64,000 nt of DNA from Nitrospirota bacterium (GTDB lineage: Bacteria > Nitrospirota > Leptospirillia > Leptospirillales > Leptospirillaceae): the NCBI GenBank assembly GCA_021826965.1, contig JAKAYA010000006.1, forward strand, positions 1 through 64,000, in the 5' to 3' direction. Below, in pieces: positions 22,940-31,842 of this stretch (the stretch's first letter is position 1; each line of letters begins with the position of its first letter). The position numbers were made by a program, and so were the translations under genes. The notes beneath the pieces are model-generated. The model was not told where the DNA came from. It worked only from the letters and a program-made list of their open reading frames with translations, and searched no databases.

Positions 22940-23953
22940 TTATTGTCCGGGATACTGGTAACGGCGGGTCACATACCGGAGGTTGTTCCAGAAGCCGTGT
23001 TCGACGAGAGCTCCCCCTTTGGCGAGAAAGCCTTTTTCGGACAGCCAGTGGTGGACCCGTGCGAGGTTGTAGCAGGGAACCCGCGGGTAGAGATGGTGTT
23101 CGAGGTGATAGTTGTTGAAGTAATAGAAGGCGGAGAGGAGAGGAGAGGTGCGTGTCCGGGAGGTGGTGAAGAGACTTCGGCCCGTTCCCGCATGTTCAAG
23201 GTAGGGGCGAAGACCGGTCAGGAGGGTGATGAGGAGGAGCGGCAAGCCGACGGACAGGAGTCCCGGAACCGGATGGAGGTCAACAAGGGTTCCGAAAAGA
23301 AGGAGCCAGAAGGCGGACACCAAAAGATTCGCCCGCGCGTACCACCGGATTTCCGAGGGACCCAGGGGGAATCCCCGCATGTCCTTGTCCCATTTTCCCG
23401 CGGCGGCCAGAAGTCCGTTTCCGAGATAGCGGACGTCGGCCATGAGACGGGCAAACAGGAAGCGGCTCAGCGCTGTCCGGAAACGGGCGAAGACTTGCCA
23501 GTCCGGGTCCTCCGGCTGGTTGGTGAACCGGTGGTGATGCCAGTGTGACAGGGCGAATCCGAATCCGTTGTGGCCTACGATCAGGGAAGAGAAGAGGAGA
23601 CCTGTCGCGACGTTGGCCTTCTTGCTCTTGAACAGGTTGAAGTGAAAGGATTCGTGACCGATCCATCCGAACAGGTGAAGGCCCTGCTGGGCCACCAGTG
23701 CCAGCAGAAAGATGGCGGGGGCCTTGATGCCCCATCCCAACGACCCGTCTGAGGCGAGACGATAGATCCCCGCCGCCGGCAGGAGCCAGAGGGCTGTGGC
23801 GTAAAGGAGGAAAAAGACGGCCTTGCCGGTGGACCGTTCGAAAAACTCCCGGGGAATCTTCGGCAATGGAGTGCGACCGGAGGACACTTCTTCCGGAACA
23901 GAAACAGAAGTGATCGATTCCTCGATTACGGGAATGGGAGTCTGAAAATCCAT
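22940..23953 (-). CDS. Membrane fatty-acid desaturase
   Basis: A 337-residue integral membrane di-iron desaturase. The three histidine boxes are GHESFH (about residue 100), HWHHHRF (about 135) and NYHLEHHLYP (about 285). Hydrophobic pairs lie before the first box and between the second and third. Such enzymes introduce double bonds into membrane acyl chains, often for fluidity control. The exact regiospecificity is not readable. Start ATG 23953 has GGAGA about 8 bases upstream. The region upstream is AT-rich with an inverted repeat that may be an operator. Confidence 0.88.
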   Translation of the reverse strand: MDFQTPIPVIEESITSVSVPEEVSSGRTPLPKIPREFFERSTGKAVFFLLYATALWLLPAAGIYRLASDGSLGWGIKAPAIFLLALVAQQGLHLFGWIGHESFHFNLFKSKKANVATGLLFSSLIVGHNGFGFALSHWHHHRFTNQPEDPDWQVFARFRTALSRFLFARLMADVRYLGNGLLAAAGKWDKDMRGFPLGPSEIRWYARANLLVSAFWLLLFGTLVDLHPVPGLLSVGLPLLLITLLTGLRPYLEHAGTGRSLFTTSRTRTSPLLSAFYYFNNYHLEHHLYPRVPCYNLARVHHWLSEKGFLAKGGALVEHGFWNNLRYVTRRYQYPGQ

Positions 23954-23983
23954 CCTTAATGTCTCCGGTTGTGTTTTTTAATT

Positions 23984-24000
23984 TCAATAATAAATATTGA
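23984..24000. promoter_or_regulatory. Inverted repeat upstream of the desaturase, possible operator
   Basis: TCAATA, spacer ATAAA, TATTGA lies about 31 bp upstream of the desaturase start. A half-site TTATTGA follows about 10 bases further on. The symmetry and position suggest a repressor site; no known motif is recognised. Confidence 0.3.
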
Positions 24001-24117
24001 TCTTAAATTATTGATTTTTTCCACATACGGATTTTACCACAGGGTCGGGGAAAAGCAAACCTCCGTTTCGTCCTGCGGAAAGCGGGAGAGAGGCTTGTCG
24101 AAGAGCCGGAAGAGAGA

Positions 24118-25263
24118 CTATCCCTTCCGGTCGGGAACCGGTTGCCTGAACATTGTCCAGAAGCGTTGCCGGACTGTCTTGTTGGACTTGCTTTCGTAAA
24201 GGGCCTGGTCGGCCAGTCGGAGGAGCATGTCGGGATTCTTGCTCCACTCCCGGGGAAAGAGGCAAACGCCCGCGCTCAGCTGGACCATGACCGATGCACC
24301 GTTTGCAAGCCGGATGGGCTGGCGGATGGCGATGCCGATTTTTTCGAGGATCGCCGCCAGGGCGTCTTCGTCCCGGATTCCTTCGAGGAGGAGGACGAAC
24401 TCGTCACCTCCGAGGCGCGCCAGAAAGTCGGACTGCCGGAGGCAATCCTTCAGCCGGGAGGTCGTTTCGAGAAGAACCTGGTCTCCCGCTTCGTGCCCAT
24501 GCGCGTCGTTGATCGGCTTGAATCCGTCGAGATCGAGCATGCAGACCGCCAGGGGGATCTGGTAACGCTCGGCCCTCTCGATGGCGCCTTCGAGGCTGTC
24601 TTCCAGGAGCCTCCGATTCGGAAGATGGGTCAGGGCGTCGTGAAAAGCGAGAATTTCCACTTCGTTCTTGATCTTTTCCAGTTCCTGTCGTTCCTGGTGG
24701 CGGTTCAGGGCCAGCCCCAGGGCGATGGCAAGCTCTTCCAGCGTGTTGATCAGTTCGGGGCTGAAATGCTGAAGCTCCCCGCTTTCGATCACGAGGACGG
24801 CGACAGGTTTGCCGCTTTTTTCCAGTTTGACCGGAAAGGCCATGACGCTTCGTACCTGTCCGTACATGGGGCGGATGTCCTCGACCTCCCGTGTCAGGTC
24901 CGACCGGCCGGGGTCCATCGGACCTTCTCTTTGTCCGGTCTGGAAAACGTTCCGGGCCACGACAGTCGGGCAGATCGCTCCGACGGGGGACGAACGTAAT
25001 CCGTCGCCGTTCTTTTCCCCGTCTGTCGGGGGCGCATCCACATCCCGGGCGGCTTCGATCAGGAACAGATCGTTTTGGACATCCTGAACGATGATGGTGG
25101 CCCCGAGGGCTTCCGTCTGCAAGACGATGTTGTCCACGAGCTTCTGGTACATTTCCCGGGGATTGTCCAGATGAAGAAGATCCCGTTGGCTCTGGAGAAT
25201 GACGGTCTGATACTGAAGCAACCGCCGCAACACCCCCACTTCATCGTCTCTGCCTGACTGCAT
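24118..25263 (-). CDS. GAF-GGDEF diguanylate cyclase
   Basis: A 381-residue soluble protein. Residues about 40-190 form a GAF-like sensor (KLVDNIVLQTEALGATIIVQD, then VMAFPVKLEKSGKPVAVLVIES, FSPELINTLEELA). A short coiled linker leads to a GGDEF domain at about 215-375. The GGDEF motif is at 285-289 with the inhibition site RQSD five residues before it. FHDALTHLPNRR and DLDGFKPINDAHGHEAGD are standard. It is predicted to make c-di-GMP in response to a cytoplasmic ligand or redox signal. The next gene downstream in the same direction is the desaturase, about 165 bp away. Confidence 0.92.
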   Translation of the reverse strand: MQSGRDDEVGVLRRLLQYQTVILQSQRDLLHLDNPREMYQKLVDNIVLQTEALGATIIVQDVQNDLFLIEAARDVDAPPTDGEKNGDGLRSSPVGAICPTVVARNVFQTGQREGPMDPGRSDLTREVEDIRPMYGQVRSVMAFPVKLEKSGKPVAVLVIESGELQHFSPELINTLEELAIALGLALNRHQERQELEKIKNEVEILAFHDALTHLPNRRLLEDSLEGAIERAERYQIPLAVCMLDLDGFKPINDAHGHEAGDQVLLETTSRLKDCLRQSDFLARLGGDEFVLLLEGIRDEDALAAILEKIGIAIRQPIRLANGASVMVQLSAGVCLFPREWSKNPDMLLRLADQALYESKSNKTVRQRFWTMFRQPVPDRKG

Positions 25264-25592
25264 GTCTGCACATCTCCGAACCTGGGCAGTCTCGAGAGTC
25301 CGTCTCTTCCTGCCAACATTGTATCCTGCGAAATGGCCGTTCCTTTGATCCTTTCCCGAATCCGGGAAGGATTTTCCCGGTCAAGGGTCCGCTTCCGATT
25401 CTTCAGGACGTCGCGTTTTGTCGAAGCTCGTCAACACCCATTTCCCTGACGGGATTTTCGGAAGGACCCAGAATGAAATTACACTCATCAATTTTTGATT
25501 TCAAATCGAAGACAGGAGGCTCTCTCCGGTACAGATCCGCAAGCGAGTCAAGACGGGCAAGAGTGCCGGAAGGAAAGCGGACGCGGGGATCG
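25264..25592. other. Intergenic stretch, no supported gene
   Basis: Between two minus-strand GGDEF genes. A minus-strand frame near 25403-25592 reads plausibly as protein but lacks a credible start, so I do not call it. I see no hairpin or promoter that I can defend. Confidence 0.4.
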
Positions 25593-28130
25593 TTACCGGT
25601 TCCCTTCCTCGAGGATGTCCGATCGTCGATCGGGCGGGTGTCCGTCCAGGACGGTGCGGTTTCGTCCGGAGTGTTTTGCAAGGTAGAGCGCTCTGTCGGC
25701 TCGTGTGTACAGAGCATTCCAGGAGGAATCCTGCGGTTTCGGAAGGGCGCAGCCGATGCTCACCGTCAGGGGTCTGTCCGGGATGTCGGGCAGCGAAGCG
25801 GAACAGAACGCCCGGTTGATCCGTTCCCCAAGCCTCTGCAGATCTTTGGGCTCCAGCTTCCCTCCGCACAGGATTGCGAACTCTTCCCCTCCGACCCGGA
25901 AAACCCGGTCGACATCGGGGCGGCAGTTCCCTTTCAGGAGGGATGCGACATGCTGCAAAACCCGGTCTCCGGCATCGTGGCCGAACGTGTCGTTGATGCT
26001 CTTGAACCGGTCGACATCGATCAGGAGAAGTCCGAGAGTAGGTTGTCCGTCTTCCATGGACCCGAACGCGTCTTTCATGCAACGGGAGAAGTGGCGGCGG
26101 TTGTAGAGACGTGTCAGGGGATCGGTGATCGATTCGAGGAGGAGCTTCCGGTTGGTTTTTTTCAGTCGGAGTTCTGTCTTTTCCCTCTCCCGTTCCGCTC
26201 GGGTCCGGTTCAGCTCCGACTGGACTTTCAGAGACAGAAGTTCGACGAGTTCGACGACATGGTGTCGGTGGGAAAGTCCGGCCCACGGGGTTTCAAAAAA
26301 AATGGCGATATGTCCGATCTGGTTTTGGGCGTCGTCGAAGAGGGGGACTCCAAGGAACGACTCGAAGCGGGTTCCTCGCGCGCTTTCGAAAAGGCGGTAA
26401 ACTTCCTGGTTCACCCGGACCGTGGAGCCGGTTCGAAGGGACGACCAGTCCTTCGTCTTTTCTTCGCCGGCGTAGACGAGTTCGCAGGGGGTGCCCGGAA
26501 CCCGGAACGACCAGCCGCTTTTTTCTTCGTTTCCCCGGAGGGATGCGATCACTTCGACTTCCTCGTCGTCGTCGGGATTCCGGGAGGCGATGAAAACGAA
26601 ATCGGCTTTGAAATGGTGGACAAGGGTCCGGATCGTCGCGCGGAAGAAAGCCTCCCCCGTCAGACCGGACGTCTCCCGGATCATCTGTTTCAGAACGGTA
26701 TGGGGATCGAACGGAATCGGACCGTCCGGTTCGACCGGACGGGGGGTGTGATGCCTGGAGAGGACCGGTGGCGAAAAGCCCGAGTGCAGACGGTCTTCCA
26801 GCGGACCTCCGGAGGATACGGGCGGAGAGATCAGACCGCCCTGGGCGTAGTCGCAACCGTATTCTCCGAGTCGCGCGAAGGCATCTTCCGACTCGACGCC
26901 TTCCGCGACGACCGACATGCCGAGGTTGTGGGCGAGTCCGATCAGGGAGCGAACGAGGGCGGCGTCCCGGGTATCGGTCGTCAACCGGGCGATGAAGGAC
27001 TCGTTGAGCCGGATTCCATTGACAGGGGAGTGCGCAAGAGACCAAAGGGAGGTCTTTTCGATCCCGAAATCGCCGATCGTCAGGGAAACACCCATCCGGG
27101 AAAGGGACTCAAGATGGGATGCCTGTCGACGGGATTCGCTTGAGAGCGCGCGTTCCGGAATTTCGAGGGCCAGACGGTCCGGGCGGGTGCGGGTTTTTCG
27201 GAGAATGTCCCGGATCATCTCCGGAAGTTCCGGATGGTTCAGGATGCGGGAGGACAGCCGGACGCTCACGGATCCGCTGCCATCGGGAAAGAGTTCCGGC
27301 CGGCACGTCCGAAGGGCTTCGTGAAGGATCCGGTGCGTCAGAGGCGTGATCAGGCTGGATTGTTCGGCGGCCGGCAGGAACCTGTCATGCGTCAACAGTC
27401 CGAGAGAGGGATGGTTCCATGCCGCAAAGACTTCGACCCCGGAGATTTTCCCTTTTTGCAGGTCGATCCGGGGTTGGTAGACCAGGGAAATCTCTTCGTT
27501 CTCGAGCGCGCGTTCGAGGTCGGCCAGAAGCGCAGTCTCCACGATGCCGGTGGAGTCCGGAACAAAAAGAGCGTCCGATCCGGTCTCCTTTGAGCGGTGA
27601 AGGCCGACGCGCGCACTTTGAAAAAGCCGGTCGGCCGTGTCGCCATCTTCCGGAAAAATCGCCACGGCGGTCGAGGCCTTCAAATGCCGGACGGTATGCC
27701 CCGCTTCAAAGGGACGCTCGAAACAGGAACGAAGTGTCCCGGTGAAGCGATCGACGTCTTCCCGGTTGACGGGTAGCCAAAGGCCGAACTCGTTCTCGCC
27801 CGTCCGGCCAACCAGTTCTCTTCCGGACAGAACGGAGGCGATCCGTTTTTCCGCTTCCGCCAGGATCCGGTCTCCGGCATCTTTTCCCAGATTCTCGTTC
27901 GCGCCCCGGAAAGAGTCGAGTTCGAGGAGAACAAGCGCTGCGCCTGTTTCAGGGTTCCCTTTTTTGAGGTCCTTTCGGAGATTGCGGAGGAAAAGGGAGA
28001 GATCGGAGAAACCGGTCGGGGGATCCGGTCCCGATTTCGGGACGCTTTCGCCGGCCGCTTCCGATCTGTCGGCCCGGGTCTTTCGGGAAGCTGGCCCGTG
28101 CCGGGATTCTTTTTTCGGGGGGACTTTCAC
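25593..28130 (-). CDS. Degenerate GGDEF/EAL + GAF + active-type GGDEF protein
   Basis: An 845-residue soluble protein with unusual order. Residues about 40-200 form a GGDEF fold whose motif is GENEF at 111-115. Residues about 205-455 form an EAL fold in which EAL is EVF (233-235) and the DDFG motif is GDFG (from 353). A GAF domain follows at about 495-655. The C-terminal GGDEF domain (about 680-835) has an intact GGEEF at 747-751, DVDRFKSINDTFGHDAGD, but no RxxD inhibition site (PDVD instead). The N-terminal pair is therefore probably a nucleotide-binding sensor, while the C-terminal domain is the cyclase. The frame is uninterrupted and the start ATG 28130 opens directly into a charged N-terminal tail. 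Confidence 0.88.
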   Translation of the reverse strand: MKVPPKKESRHGPASRKTRADRSEAAGESVPKSGPDPPTGFSDLSLFLRNLRKDLKKGNPETGAALVLLELDSFRGANENLGKDAGDRILAEAEKRIASVLSGRELVGRTGENEFGLWLPVNREDVDRFTGTLRSCFERPFEAGHTVRHLKASTAVAIFPEDGDTADRLFQSARVGLHRSKETGSDALFVPDSTGIVETALLADLERALENEEISLVYQPRIDLQKGKISGVEVFAAWNHPSLGLLTHDRFLPAAEQSSLITPLTHRILHEALRTCRPELFPDGSGSVSVRLSSRILNHPELPEMIRDILRKTRTRPDRLALEIPERALSSESRRQASHLESLSRMGVSLTIGDFGIEKTSLWSLAHSPVNGIRLNESFIARLTTDTRDAALVRSLIGLAHNLGMSVVAEGVESEDAFARLGEYGCDYAQGGLISPPVSSGGPLEDRLHSGFSPPVLSRHHTPRPVEPDGPIPFDPHTVLKQMIRETSGLTGEAFFRATIRTLVHHFKADFVFIASRNPDDDEEVEVIASLRGNEEKSGWSFRVPGTPCELVYAGEEKTKDWSSLRTGSTVRVNQEVYRLFESARGTRFESFLGVPLFDDAQNQIGHIAIFFETPWAGLSHRHHVVELVELLSLKVQSELNRTRAEREREKTELRLKKTNRKLLLESITDPLTRLYNRRHFSRCMKDAFGSMEDGQPTLGLLLIDVDRFKSINDTFGHDAGDRVLQHVASLLKGNCRPDVDRVFRVGGEEFAILCGGKLEPKDLQRLGERINRAFCSASLPDIPDRPLTVSIGCALPKPQDSSWNALYTRADRALYLAKHSGRNRTVLDGHPPDRRSDILEEGNR

Positions 28131-28617
28131 AATCCTTCGGTCTCTCCCGGCTTGATCTTGCCGCGGCGTATTTTCGGTGAATTCCTTATTCCTCCCTCGA
28201 TTCGCTGTTTAATCGAGGGGATTCTTCGAGGATTTCATAAAAACAAATAATAGATCTATGGCCCGTTCACATTCTTGAAATTTATCATGAGACACTTTGC
28301 TGTCGAGGTCAAACTTTTGCTCGGGACGTGGCCGGGATCGAACGTGAAAGGGGGTTCGCAAGGGTCCGGATGATCAGGACGGTTCCGGCATTGTCAACAT
28401 TTCTGACACATGTTGTGATTTTCGACACAATTTTGATCGGAGGTGGGGCGGAGAAAGGCGGATTGTTCGGGAAAGGTGTCCTTGCAAGGTCTTTGCTAGG
28501 CCGGTCAGAGGGTTTTTCGGATTCTGGAGGGATTTCGCGCGGAACGGGGTCCGGGAAGAGCCCGGTGGTCGGGACTGGGGAATCGGGAATGATCCTGCGT
28601 CAAAAGGGGGAAGGGCC
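28131..28617. other. Intergenic region between a GGDEF gene and a PEP-CTERM gene
   Basis: This divergent region holds a hairpin-forming inverted repeat at 28194-28219 (CCCTCGATT / AATCGAGGG, 9-bp stem) and a candidate plus-strand promoter at 28391-28419. The leader between that promoter and the gene at 28618 is about 190 bases long. I see no open frame with support. Confidence 0.45.
28391..28419 (+). promoter_or_regulatory. Candidate sigma-70 promoter for the PEP-CTERM gene
   Basis: TTGTCA at 28391-28396 and TGTGAT at 28414-28419 have a 17-base spacer (5/6 and 4/6 matches). Two copies of a GACACA element occur in and next to it (28405-28410, 28424-28429), which could bind a regulator. Confidence 0.35.
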
Positions 28618-29442
28618 ATGAAGAGGATCCGGCTTATGATTTTCGGGATCGTTCTGGGATCGGTTCTGATGAATGGCTCATTGGCCTGGGCCCTGATTCC
28701 GGTGGTTCCGTTCACCCCGGAAGAATATCTCGATGTCGTCACGGGGCCGGACAATTGTGGCTTGTCGTGCCAGACGAACACGTCCTTGCTTGTTCCAAAT
28801 GCCAGCACGAATCTGTCGGTCACATCTTCCGCGCCTTCCGGCTCCGCTTCGATCGACCTGACGGCGGCGGGGTTGCCGGATCTGTCTGTCTTTGCAGGAA
28901 ACACGGCCGGGACATCGACGAACGCGACCGCCAGTTATATCAACACGATCCGTTTCGTCTATACCGGAGCGGGTCCGGCTCCCGCCACGCTTACATCTGC
29001 CATCGGATGGACAGTCGCTGCCACGATCCTGTCGCCGCCCGGCATGCCTTCCGGTGAAGTCGGGGGAGCGGCCAGCATCGCCATCAGTCTTTCTTCCTGT
29101 TCTTGTCCGGCCCGGTATGCGTCGGTCCAAATCGGCCAGACCGGATCCTACGCCCTCTCCAACCCGTTCACGATCCCCGACGGAGGATCGATCGCCTACG
29201 AAGCCGGACTTTCGGCGTATGTCTATGGTTCTTCGACCCTGACCGGTTCGTCCTCTCTGGATCCGGCCCTGTCCATCACTCTTCCTCCGGGGTGGACGGG
29301 GTATCCGGGAAGCGGTGGCATCCTTGGGGAACCGGCCGTGGCGGCGACGCCGGAGCCGTCTTCCCTGCTCCTTCTGCTTCCGTTTTTCGGGGGGTGGGCG
29401 ATGTGGACCTTGTCCGGCGGGTTCAGGCGATGGGGTTGGTGA
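28618..29442 (+). CDS. PEP-CTERM sorting-signal protein
   Basis: A 274-residue exported protein. It has an N-terminal signal peptide (MKRIRLMIFGIVLGSVLM..., cleavage probably near AWA) and a Ser/Thr/Ala-rich body with four clustered cysteines. The C-terminal tripartite signal is PEPSS, then a hydrophobic stretch LLLLLPFFGGWAMW, then basic FRRW. Such proteins are processed by an exosortase (EpsH/XrtA type) and are commonly tied to exopolysaccharide. No exosortase is in the window. The body has no recognised domain. The last 20 bases overlap the end of the convergent GGDEF gene. Confidence 0.85.
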   Translation: MKRIRLMIFGIVLGSVLMNGSLAWALIPVVPFTPEEYLDVVTGPDNCGLSCQTNTSLLVPNASTNLSVTSSAPSGSASIDLTAAGLPDLSVFAGNTAGTSTNATASYINTIRFVYTGAGPAPATLTSAIGWTVAATILSPPGMPSGEVGGAASIAISLSSCSCPARYASVQIGQTGSYALSNPFTIPDGGSIAYEAGLSAYVYGSSTLTGSSSLDPALSITLPPGWTGYPGSGGILGEPAVAATPEPSSLLLLLPFFGGWAMWTLSGGFRRWGW

Positions 29443-30607
29443 CGCAGATCTGGTTCTTGCCCTGGTTCTTGGCCTGATAGAGCGCGCTGTCGGCCAGTTC
29501 GAGCAGATCGTCCATCTTCTGGGCTCCATGCATGTCGGTGCCGGTCAGGCCGAAGCTTGCGGTGATCGTGAGCGAACCGGTTCCCACGAGGACCGGCATG
29601 CAAGCGATGTAGCTCCGGATCCGCTCGGCGACGAAACGGGCCTGCGCGATTTCGAGTGCCGGCATCACGATGATGAATTCATCTCCGCCGAACCGGCTGA
29701 AGAGATCGACTTTCCGGACCAGGGTCCGGACGCCGTGGGCGATCTTCCGCAGGACCTCGTCTCCCGCGTTGTGTCCGAACTTGTCGTTGACCGTCTTGAA
29801 GTCGTCCAGGTCGAAGATCAGAAGCGACAGGACCGGGTCCCGGAGGAAGCTCAGACGGTGCTGGAGTCCCCGGCGGTTCAGAACCCCGGTCAGCGGATCG
29901 ATATTCGCTTCCCGTGTGACCTTCCGGTTGTGCTTCTGGAGGGTTCCCATCCGGTTTTCCATCGTCTGGACCAGGTTCTGGATATGGTTCATCTGGGACT
30001 GGAGCTTGGCCGCTTCCCTGGACAGATTGGCCAGAGTCGAGGCGATGCCTTCGGGACGCGTCTCCGCTCTTCCTCCGGTGTCGGACGGGTTTTTCCGGGA
30101 CTCCGGAAGGTCTTCCGGTTCCGTCAGGCGGTGATTGAAGAGGGGCCTTTTCCGGCTTGTGGACGATTCGCGCGAAGGGTCGTGGGACAGGACGGTCGGG
30201 AGCGGAGGCTCCGGAAGAGGGGCCCTGGGAACCTTCCGGATTTCGTTCCGGGACAGCAGCATCCGCTCCAGAAGCGTCTCGATCTGTGGGTGGGTCTGAA
30301 GGGCAACCTGATCCGAGTCCAGGAGGTTCCGGATCGCGTTCAGGTCCCGGGCCAGATGGGGCTGATCCGAAGTTTCGGACAGGCACAGGGTCAGGTCCAG
30401 AAGCTTCCGGAAAAGGTCTTCCATGGACGGAAGGTCCTTTTCGTAGAAGAACCGGGTGAAGTTTTCCGGCGTCGGGGGCAGGGAGAGCTCGAGAAGCTTG
30501 AAGAGAGCGTTTTTGGCCCGGGTCTTGGGTTCTTCGACTGTCCTCATTTCGAAGGAATCCTCCGTCTGTCCGCGAAGTCGTCGTATCCAGTGTTCCGCCT
30601 GGTCCAT
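29423..30607 (-). CDS. GGDEF diguanylate cyclase with helical N-terminus
   Basis: A 394-residue soluble protein. The first 220 residues are mostly charged and helical, without a named sensor domain, and contain a Pro/Ser-rich linker around 130-185. A predicted coiled coil (LANLSREAAKLQSQMNHI) follows. The GGDEF domain occupies about 230-390 with the motif at 307-311 and an RKVD inhibition site five residues before. DPLTGVLNRRG and DLDDFKTVNDKFGHNAGD are standard. It probably makes c-di-GMP. It follows the small degenerate-GGDEF gene in the same direction with about 210 bp between. Confidence 0.9.
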   Translation of the reverse strand: MDQAEHWIRRLRGQTEDSFEMRTVEEPKTRAKNALFKLLELSLPPTPENFTRFFYEKDLPSMEDLFRKLLDLTLCLSETSDQPHLARDLNAIRNLLDSDQVALQTHPQIETLLERMLLSRNEIRKVPRAPLPEPPLPTVLSHDPSRESSTSRKRPLFNHRLTEPEDLPESRKNPSDTGGRAETRPEGIASTLANLSREAAKLQSQMNHIQNLVQTMENRMGTLQKHNRKVTREANIDPLTGVLNRRGLQHRLSFLRDPVLSLLIFDLDDFKTVNDKFGHNAGDEVLRKIAHGVRTLVRKVDLFSRFGGDEFIIVMPALEIAQARFVAERIRSYIACMPVLVGTGSLTITASFGLTGTDMHGAQKMDDLLELADSALYQAKNQGKNQICVTNPIA

Positions 30608-30817
30608 GCGTCTAGACGGTCCGGCCGGACTTTTTCCCGAAAGGTCTCCCGATCAGGGCCCGGACGGAAGAGTCGTCCGGGCTGGCCTTTTCGGCAGGCT
30701 CCTTCCGGCCGGGAGACGGAAGGTCCGGGTAACCGGAGTCATTGTACCCGATGCGGCGAGCAGGGGGGAAGGGAAAATCGGGCCGACCGCCGGACGGAAG
30801 AAAAAAGCCGGTTCCCC

Positions 30818-31447
30818 TCATGCGGATGCGTCTTCTGCGGCATTCGGAGAAGACAGACGCATGAAGACCTGTCCGCTGCTGTGCTCCCAGTGCCACCGGG
30901 TGTTTTTCGCCAGGGACACGTACTGGATCCCCTTGGAGACCCGGAACAGGATCGGATCCAGCTCTTCGTTCGGATTGACTTCGGTCAGGCTCACCTGAAA
31001 ATCCGCGCCGTCGATTTCGCCCCAGTCGCTGAAGGGTGTGGTTTCGACCGAATACAGGATCCGCTCCATCACGAGAATCGCGTGAGGCAGGTCGTTGGGC
31101 ACCAGAATGACAAAGAGGCCCGGCTCGATGACGGCGATGAGGTCTTCGCTCTTTTCCCGCGTGGCCGTACGGAGAAGCTTTCCGAATTTGGCCCAGAAAA
31201 TGCGCGCGTTGATGTCCTTTTTTCCTGTCAGGGAAGGGATGCCGTCCACCCGGACGATCCCGATCGTGCAGGGAAACTTCTGTCGGATTAGACGGGCCTG
31301 GGCCCGACGGAACTCTTCCGCGAAAAATCCGAGGTTGTAGAGCCCTGTCACTTCGTCGCGGACGGGATTCGGCGATTTCCCCGCAGATTCGCGGGTGTCT
31401 TTCAGGAGCGCTTCGATCTCTTCCTGTGAGAGGACGGAAAAGTTCAT
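30818..31447 (-). CDS. Degenerate GGDEF-like protein with FliM/FliN-type N-terminal motif
   Basis: A 209-residue protein. Residues 6-15, LSQEEIEALL, match the N-terminal peptide of flagellar switch proteins FliM and FliN (ILSQ.EIDALL), which in FliM binds CheY-P. From residue 30 on it follows the GGDEF fold: DEVTGLYNLGFF corresponds to D.LTGL.NRR, and TIGIVRVDGIP to the first metal-binding strand. However, the GGDEF position reads EPGLF and the RxxD site is absent, so it cannot be a normal cyclase. No membrane segment is present. ATG 31447 follows AAGGGAAATCC. The next minus-strand gene is an intact diguanylate cyclase. A role linking c-di-GMP and a motility or chemotaxis output is inference. 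Confidence 0.75.
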   Translation of the reverse strand: MNFSVLSQEEIEALLKDTRESAGKSPNPVRDEVTGLYNLGFFAEEFRRAQARLIRQKFPCTIGIVRVDGIPSLTGKKDINARIFWAKFGKLLRTATREKSEDLIAVIEPGLFVILVPNDLPHAILVMERILYSVETTPFSDWGEIDGADFQVSLTEVNPNEELDPILFRVSKGIQYVSLAKNTRWHWEHSSGQVFMRLSSPNAAEDASA

Positions 31448-31724
31448 CGGATTTCCCTTTCTTCCGTCTTTTGGGCTCTGTGGGTGTCTGGCGGCATGTC
31501 CGGCCGTTCTCCTCCCGGATATTCGGGGTTGGTCCTCTTGTCTTGTCGTTATTTCGTTATTCCGGGCGCCCCCGGATTTCGGGATGTGATACCCGTCACT
31601 GGAGAAACAAAACAAGCAAATTTTATTCCAAAATGGTTCCCAGGGGAAGAGCCCGGATACCGCTTTCAGGCCGACCGGACGATGGTGCACCCGCGGTCGG
31701 GAGCGATTCCGGTGTAAAGGAAAG

Positions 31725-31754
31725 TTGACAGAAGGATCCTTATCGGAATGTTTT
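31725..31754 (+). promoter_or_regulatory. Candidate promoter for glgE-maltokinase
   Basis: A perfect -35 box TTGACA at 31725-31730 is followed 18 bases later by TGTTTT (3/6 match). If used, it gives a leader of roughly 290 bases before glgE. Confidence 0.35.
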
Positions 31755-31842
31755 GCAGAGACAACCATCGAAAAAATTGTTTGTTTTTCCGGTTTTTTTC
31801 CGTTTCTTCCGGGGAAAGATAGCGACCGGACATGACTATGGC

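Noticed and set aside
25403-25592. Minus-strand frame after the 845-residue GGDEF protein with protein-like composition
   Set aside because: No ATG, GTG or TTG start with a ribosome-binding site at a sensible position. It could be a read-through of an old frameshift, but there is not enough to call a gene.
28430-28617. Possible c-di-GMP (GEMM) riboswitch in the leader of the PEP-CTERM gene, given the c-di-GMP neighbours
   Set aside because: The conserved GEMM blocks are not present in order; only short chance matches were seen.
30658-30682. GCCCGGAC / GTCCGGGC hairpin as terminator of the minus-strand degenerate-GGDEF gene
   Set aside because: The stem is good, but the minus-strand side lacks a T-run; the short T-run is on the opposite strand, where no gene ends.
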